Positions 42,571 through 46,497 of a DNA stretch of 46,497 bases are shown here, piece by piece; positions within the stretch are counted from its first letter, which is position 1; each line of letters opens with the position of its first letter. The stretch comes from an uncultured Eubacteriales bacterium (lineage in GTDB: Bacteria > Bacillota > Clostridia > Oscillospirales > Acutalibacteraceae). Under the pieces are notes generated by a model. The model did not search any database. It saw only the letters and a list, made by a program, of their open reading frames with translations, and was not told the DNA's origin. Made by a program: the position numbers and the translations under genes. Location of the stretch: positions 1-46,497 of the forward strand of contig UQEY01000012.1 in the NCBI GenBank assembly GCA_900540235.1. Direction: 5' to 3'.

Positions 42571-42903
42571 GCGTGTGAACGGGGTATATTATATATTAAT
42601 ACAATATATCTACGATTCACCATAGATATGCGATGATGTATGAGGTTGCGTCATAACCCACGACGGTAATTCATACGGAGTATGTCCGATTTTAAACCGG
42701 GCGAAACGAAGATGATTTGCAATCATCTGAACCGATAGGAAACTACAAGCTGTGACTTGCGAACGCAGATTTTCTGTGTATTCGTTCCTTATGCCCGAAT
42801 GATATGTTTTTTCATTCGGTTTTATTTAAAGAGAGGGTTGAAACACACGGAAGCGTGGTTGAAATATCGGTGCTCGCACCATAATTTTTCAGGAGGAAAT
42901 AAA
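42571..42903 (+). promoter_or_regulatory. Structured leader of the S10 operon (about 330 nt)
   Basis: The stretch from promoter to rpsJ holds no convincing gene but many hairpins. From 5' to 3' these are GTGAA...TTCAC enclosing GGTATATT/AATATATC (42573-42620); GTATGA/TCATAC (42638-42676), which competes with CATAC/GTATG (42672-42684); AGATGATT/AATCATCT (42710-42728); ACGCAGA/TCTGTGT (42763-42779); an intrinsic terminator (42795-42827); and GGTG-CTCG-CACC (about 42869-42880) just before the ribosome site AGGAGG. ATTCG (42780-42784) can pair with CGAAT (42796-42800), which is part of the terminator arm, so an antiterminator is possible. This looks like an attenuating leader RNA, and I recognise no known family. 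Confidence 0.6.
42795..42827 (+). terminator. Intrinsic terminator inside the rpsJ leader (attenuator)
   Basis: CCGAATGA (42795-42802) pairs perfectly with TCATTCGG (42812-42819) and is followed by TTTTATTT. It lies between the operon promoter and rpsJ with no gene before it, so it must be read through for ribosomal protein synthesis. Confidence 0.75.
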
Positions 42904-43218
42904 ATGGCAGCAAGTAAAGTGAAGATTCGAATCAGACTTAAAGGCTATGATCACAGCTTAGTTGATCAGGCTGCTGAGAAGATTGTTGACACTGCAAAGA
43001 GAACAGGCGCTCAGGTAAGCGGTCCTATTCCTCTTCCTACAGAGATTGAAAAAGTAACAATCCTCAGAGCTGTTCACAAGTATAAGGACAGCCGTGAGCA
43101 ATTCGAACAAAGAACACACAAAAGACTCATCGACATTCTCAGACCTTCAAACAAAACTGTTGAAGCTTTGACAAGTCTTGAGCTCCCAGCAGGCGTTGAG
43201 ATTGAAATCAAGCTCTAA
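42904..43218 (+). CDS. rpsJ: 30S ribosomal protein S10
   Basis: This 104-residue protein (MAASKVKIRIRLKGYDHSLVDQ...) is S10 of the small subunit, which also serves as NusE in antitermination complexes. Family segments are GAQVSGPIPLPTEIEK, FEQRTHKRLIDI and LPAGVEIEIKL. The ATG at 42904 follows AGGAGG and begins the known S10 N-terminus; an in-frame reading from 42757 would run through the leader and is rejected. It is the first gene of the operon. No rpsL, rpsG, fusA or tuf precedes it, unlike in Bacillus. Confidence 0.98.
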   Translation: MAASKVKIRIRLKGYDHSLVDQAAEKIVDTAKRTGAQVSGPIPLPTEIEKVTILRAVHKYKDSREQFEQRTHKRLIDILRPSNKTVEALTSLELPAGVEIEIKL

Positions 43219-43276
43219 TCGCAGCTGAGGTCATGTTGGGTAAACCCCAACCAATAACCAAAAGGAGGAAATAAAC

Positions 43277-43909
43277 ATGAAAAAAGGTCTTATCGGCAAG
43301 AAAATCGGCATGACACAGATCTTTGACGAAGCAGGCAATGTAATTCCTGTAACAGTAGTTGAAGCCGGTCCTTGCACAGTAACTCAGATTAAGACAGTGG
43401 AGAACGATGGCTATCAGGCTATTCAGGTTGGTTTCGGTGATGTTAAGGTATCACGAGTAAACAAGCCTATGAAGGGTCACTTTGATAAAGCTGATGTAGC
43501 TCCAAAGAAAACACTTAAAGAATTCCGTCTTGAAAACATCGACGGTATCGAGGTTGGCAACATCCTCAAGGCTGACACATTTGAAGTTGGCGAAATCGTA
43601 GATGTTAAGGGAACAAGCAAGGGTCACGGAACAGCAGGCGCTATCAAGCGTTGGAACTTCTCAAGACTCAGAATGACACACGGTACAGGTCCTAACCACC
43701 GTCACGCAGGTTCACTCGGTGCTTGTTCAAGCCCTTCAAGAGTATTCAAGGGTAAGAAGATGGCAGGTCACTACGGTCACGAAACAGTAACAGTTCAGAA
43801 CCTCAAGGTTGCAAAGGTTGACGCTGAAAACAATCTTATCGCAATCAAGGGTGCTATCCCTGGTCCAAAGGGCGGAATTGTTGTTATCGCAGACGCAGTT
43901 AAAGCTTAA
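43277..43909 (+). CDS. rplC: 50S ribosomal protein L3
   Basis: This 210-residue L3 protein begins MKKGLIGKKIGMTQIFDEAG. It contains the central GTSKGHGTAGAIKRWNF and RVFKGKKMAGHYG, the family signatures for binding near the peptidyl transferase centre. AGGAGG precedes the start. The 58-bp gap after rpsJ holds a small hairpin (GTTGGG/CCCAAC). Standard second gene of the S10 operon. Confidence 0.98.
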   Translation: MKKGLIGKKIGMTQIFDEAGNVIPVTVVEAGPCTVTQIKTVENDGYQAIQVGFGDVKVSRVNKPMKGHFDKADVAPKKTLKEFRLENIDGIEVGNILKADTFEVGEIVDVKGTSKGHGTAGAIKRWNFSRLRMTHGTGPNHRHAGSLGACSSPSRVFKGKKMAGHYGHETVTVQNLKVAKVDAENNLIAIKGAIPGPKGGIVVIADAVKA

Positions 43910-43927
43910 CGAAAGGAGAGATAAGTA

Positions 43928-44551
43928 ATGGCACAGGTTCAGGTTTATAACCAGGAAGGTAAGAAAACCTCAAAATTAGAACTTGCAGATTCAGTATTCG
44001 GCATTGAGCCAAACGAATATGCAATGCATCTTGCAGTTGTTAGCTATCTTGCTAATCAGCGTCAGGGCACACAGTCAACTCTCACTCGTTCAGAAGTTAG
44101 CGGTGGCGGTGCAAAGCCTTGGAGACAGAAGGGTACCGGTAGAGCTCGTCAGGGTTCAACAAGAAGTCCACAGTGGACACACGGCGGTATCGCACTTGGT
44201 CCAAAGCCAAGAAAGTATACAGTTAACCTTAACAAGAAGGTTAAAAGACTCGCTATGAAGTCTGCACTTTCATCAAAGGTTGCAGCAGGCGAAATGATGG
44301 TTGTTAATAAGGTCGAGTTTGACGGCATTAAAACAAAGAATGTTGTTGCAATGCTCAGCGGTCTTAAAGCAGCTAAGAAAACTCTCATCATCACAGCTGA
44401 GAGCAATGAAACAATTTACAAGAGTGCTCGTAACATCGAAGGTGTTAAGGTAGCTACTGTAAACACACTTTGCGTTTACGATATCCTTAACTGCGATTCA
44501 TTCGTTGTATTAAAGGACGCAGCAAAGAAGATTGAGGAGGTATATGCATAA
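43928..44551 (+). CDS. rplD: 50S ribosomal protein L4
   Basis: This 207-residue L4 protein has the conserved block SGGGAKPWRQKGTGRARQGS and SPQWTHGGIALGPKPRKY, the extended loop that lines the exit tunnel. In enteric bacteria L4 also binds the S10 leader to shut down the operon; whether it does so here is unknown, but the long leader makes it a candidate. Its stop codon shares one base with the rplW start (TAATG). Confidence 0.97.
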   Translation: MAQVQVYNQEGKKTSKLELADSVFGIEPNEYAMHLAVVSYLANQRQGTQSTLTRSEVSGGGAKPWRQKGTGRARQGSTRSPQWTHGGIALGPKPRKYTVNLNKKVKRLAMKSALSSKVAAGEMMVVNKVEFDGIKTKNVVAMLSGLKAAKKTLIITAESNETIYKSARNIEGVKVATVNTLCVYDILNCDSFVVLKDAAKKIEEVYA

Positions 44552-44847
44552 TGAGAACAGCTCAGGACATTATCTTAAAGCCAATTATCACTGAAGAATC
44601 AATGATGGGCATTATGATGAAGAAATATACCTTCAAGGTTGCAAAGGATGCAAACAAAATCGAAATCGCTAAGGCTGTTGAAGCTGTTTTCCCAGGCACA
44701 AAGGTTGCTAAGGTAAACACAATCAATGTTAGAGGTCAAAAGCGTCGTCAGGGTATGCACGAAGGCTACACTCCGTCATGGAAGAAAGCAATCGTTACTC
44801 TTACCGAAGATTCAAAAGAAATTGAATTCTTCAACGATATGATGTAA
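44551..44847 (+). CDS. rplW: 50S ribosomal protein L23
   Basis: This 98-residue protein is L23 at the tunnel exit, the docking site for signal recognition particle and trigger factor. It has the N-terminal IILKPIITEESM and the KYTFKVAKDANKIEIAKAVEAVF segment typical of the family. It overlaps rplD by one base, so the two are translationally coupled. Confidence 0.97.
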   Translation: MRTAQDIILKPIITEESMMGIMMKKYTFKVAKDANKIEIAKAVEAVFPGTKVAKVNTINVRGQKRRQGMHEGYTPSWKKAIVTLTEDSKEIEFFNDMM

Positions 44848-44948
44848 TCATACAACCTATATATAATTAGTATATAACAAAGTATTTCGGATGATGAGGT
44901 ATGAAAGGTGCCATCCTTTCGCAAAGTTATCCAAAAAGGAGAAAAATA

Positions 44949-45782
44949 ATGGCAATTAAGAATTACAAGCCGACCACTCCTTCTCGCAGAAATATGTCAG
45001 TAACTGATTATTCTTCACTTTCAAAGGTTGCTCCTGAAAAGTCACTTCTTGAGCCACTCAATAAGAAGTCAGGCCGTAACTCTTACGGTAGAATAACAGT
45101 TCGTCATCGTGGCGGCGGAAACAGAAGAAAATATCGTGTAATCGATTTCAAGAGAAACAAACTTGATATGCCTGCAACTGTTCAGACCATCGAATATGAT
45201 CCAAACAGAAGCGCACATATCGCTCTTATTCAGTATGAAGACGGTGTAAAGAGCTACATCACTGCTCCTGAAGGTCTTAAAGTTGGCGACACAGTTATGG
45301 CTGGTCCTAACGCAGATATCGTAGCAGGTAACGCACTTGCACTTAAAGATATGCCTGTAGGTACTATCGTACACAATGTAGAGCTTTATCCTGGCAACGG
45401 TGCTCAGCTTGCTCGTTCAGCAGGTAACAGCGCTCAGCTTATGGCTCTTGAAGGTGCTTATGCACTTCTCAGACTTCCTTCAGGCGAACTTCGCAATGTA
45501 CCAAGAGAATGTATGGCAACAGTTGGTGTTGTTGGTAACACTGACCACGCTAATGTTAAGATTGGTAAAGCAGGTCGTAAGCGCAACATGGGCTGGAGAC
45601 CTACAGTTCGTGGTTCTGTAATGAACCCTAATGACCACCCTCACGGTGGTGGTGAAGGTAAATCACCTGTCGGCCGTCCTGGTCCTTGCACTCCTTGGGG
45701 CAAGCCTGCTCTCGGCTATAAGACACGCAATAAGAAGAAGGCATCTAACAAGATGATCGTTCGCCGTCGTAACGGTAAATAA
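44949..45782 (+). CDS. rplB: 50S ribosomal protein L2
   Basis: This 277-residue L2 protein starts MAIKNYKPTTPSRRNM at 44949, with AAGGAG upstream. An in-frame ATG at 44901 would add 16 unrelated residues. Family motifs are GRNSYGRITVRHRGGGNRR and, near the C-terminus, NPNDHPHGGGEGKSPVGRP with the conserved His of the peptidyl transferase region. The 100-bp gap after rplW is the largest inside the operon and contains GGATG/CATCC, a possible small hairpin. Confidence 0.98.
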   Translation: MAIKNYKPTTPSRRNMSVTDYSSLSKVAPEKSLLEPLNKKSGRNSYGRITVRHRGGGNRRKYRVIDFKRNKLDMPATVQTIEYDPNRSAHIALIQYEDGVKSYITAPEGLKVGDTVMAGPNADIVAGNALALKDMPVGTIVHNVELYPGNGAQLARSAGNSAQLMALEGAYALLRLPSGELRNVPRECMATVGVVGNTDHANVKIGKAGRKRNMGWRPTVRGSVMNPNDHPHGGGEGKSPVGRPGPCTPWGKPALGYKTRNKKKASNKMIVRRRNGK

Positions 45783-45804
45783 GAAGAAAGGAGAAGATTA
45801 ACCA

Positions 45805-46077
45805 ATGAGTAGAAGTACAAAAAAGGGTGCTTATGTAGAAGACAGCCTTTATAAGAAAGTAGAAGCTCTTAATGCTTCAGGCGACAAGCAAGTTATTAAA
45901 ACTTGGTCAAGAAGTTCAACAATCTTCCCTGAATTCGTAGGACACACATTTGCTGTTCATGACGGAAGAAAGCATGTTCCTGTATATGTTACAGAGGATA
46001 TGGTTGGACACAAACTCGGTGAATTTGCACCGACAAGAACATTCAGAGGCCATGCAGGCTCAAAGACATCTAAGTAA
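45805..46077 (+). CDS. rpsS: 30S ribosomal protein S19
   Basis: This 90-residue S19 protein begins MSRSTKKGAYVEDSLYKKVE and contains IKTWSRSSTIFPEFVGHTFAVHDG and LGEFAPTRTFRGHAG, all diagnostic. It contacts the A-site finger of the large subunit. AAAGGAG precedes the start. Standard position between rplB and rplV. Confidence 0.98.
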   Translation: MSRSTKKGAYVEDSLYKKVEALNASGDKQVIKTWSRSSTIFPEFVGHTFAVHDGRKHVPVYVTEDMVGHKLGEFAPTRTFRGHAGSKTSK

Positions 46078-46094
46078 TCGAAAGGAGAATTATT

Positions 46095-46433
46095 ATGGAA
46101 GCAACAGCTAAAGCAACTTATGTCCGTATCTCTCCTCGAAAGGTGCAGATTGTTCTTGATCTTATCAGAAATCAGCCTGCTGACAAGGCAATGGCTATTC
46201 TTCAGTACACACCGAAAGCAGCTTGCGAGCCTGTAATGAAGGTTCTCAAGTCAGCAATCGCAAATGCTGAGAACAATAACAATATGGACACATCAAGATT
46301 AGTAGTAAGCTACTGCAATGCAACTGCAGGTCCTACTCTCAAGAGAATTCAGGCAAGAGCACAGGGCAGAGCTTACAGAATCAATAAGAGAACATCACAC
46401 ATCACAATTACCGTTAAGGAATTGGAAGACTAA
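46095..46433 (+). CDS. rplV: 50S ribosomal protein L22
   Basis: This 112-residue L22 protein begins MEATAKATYVRISPRKVQIV and contains the loop CNATAGPTLKRIQARAQGRAYRINKRTSHI that lines the nascent-chain tunnel near L4 and is a known site of macrolide-resistance changes. AAAGGAG precedes the start. It follows rpsS by 17 bp. Confidence 0.98.
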   Translation: MEATAKATYVRISPRKVQIVLDLIRNQPADKAMAILQYTPKAACEPVMKVLKSAIANAENNNNMDTSRLVVSYCNATAGPTLKRIQARAQGRAYRINKRTSHITITVKELED

Positions 46434-46450
46434 GCGAGGAGGAAAGTTAA

Positions 46451-46497
46451 ATGGGACAGAAATGTAATCCAACCGGTTTAAGAATCGGCGTTATCAA
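46451..46497 (+). CDS. rpsC: 30S ribosomal protein S3 (5' end, cut by the window)
   Basis: The visible start MGQKCNPTGLRIGVI is the standard S3 N-terminus, 17 bp after rplV and behind GAGGAGG. The rest of the gene lies outside the window. The order rplV-rpsC is that of the S10 operon. Confidence 0.95.
   Translation, partial: MGQKCNPTGLRIGVI

Noticed and set aside
42864..42885. GGTGCTCGCACC near rpsJ as a T-box bulge sequence
   Set aside because: It lacks the conserved T-box core around it and no tRNA-type specifier domain lies upstream; it is a simple 4-bp hairpin close to the ribosome site.
42757..42903. N-terminal extension of S10 into the leader
   Set aside because: The AGGAGG ribosome site and the conserved S10 start at 42904 define the gene; the extension would overlap the intrinsic terminator.

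Overview
The window looks like a chromosomal segment of a low-GC, Gram-positive Clostridia-type bacterium, most likely an Oscillospiraceae/Ruminococcaceae-like gut anaerobe. The evidence is AT-rich intergenic DNA with consensus sigma-A promoters (TTGACA-17-TATAAT), strong AGGAGG-type ribosome binding sites, frequent TTG/GTG starts, DivIVA and SepF instead of a Gram-negative division set, a RicA/YlbF-family protein next to miaB, and a probably ferredoxin-dependent thioredoxin reductase. One Cys-rich gene sits behind a sigmaK/sigmaE-like promoter, so the organism may sporulate. The species call is inference.

Layout. 1-2214, minus strand: a tRNA-Gln(CTG) with its own promoter and terminator, then a rhodanese/TtcA-type tRNA-thiolation fusion behind a tcdA-like gene. 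2249-3607, plus strand: a thioredoxin reductase lacking recognisable NADPH motifs, overlapping trxA. 3627-5627: an unknown membrane protein and a Thr-rich lipoprotein, divergent from each other. 5638-24228, minus strand: one long co-directional run that starts at the miaB promoter. Its order is miaB, ricA-like, mutS, mutL, miaA, HlyD-like protein, yggS, sepF, divIVA, ileS, lspA, rluD-like, HAD hydrolase, nfo, galM. It joins tRNA modification, mismatch repair, cell division and envelope functions. 24443-26020: malQ with a terminator. 26019-34387, minus strand: a VTT membrane protein, galactokinase, lipid kinase, membrane-anchored glycosidase, secreted beta-helix protein and the Cys-rich putative spore protein. 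34548-39940, minus strand: an aromatic amino acid operon tyrA-aroB-aroA-aroC-pheA behind a consensus promoter whose -35 box lies in a 24-bp near-palindrome. 39940-40310: a composite of palindromic repeats. 40311-42329, plus strand: an unknown three-TM protein. 42536-46497, plus strand: the start of the S10 ribosomal protein operon (rpsJ, rplC, rplD, rplW, rplB, rpsS, rplV, rpsC partial), preceded by a leader of about 330 nt that contains an intrinsic terminator.

Most genes are conserved housekeeping genes. The most unusual signals are the attenuator-like rpsJ leader, the palindrome over the aromatic operon promoter, the probably ferredoxin-dependent thioredoxin system, the rhodanese-TtcA fusion, a diverged intergenic repeat family with four copies, the palindromic repeat composite near 40.1 kb, and the Cys-rich gene with a sporulation-type promoter. 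I see no phage, insertion sequence, CRISPR array or defence island. Stretches over about 300 bases without a gene are 24116-24442 (miaB promoter and one repeat copy), 39865-40369 (promoters and palindromic repeats) and 42245-42903 (terminator, promoter and rpsJ leader).
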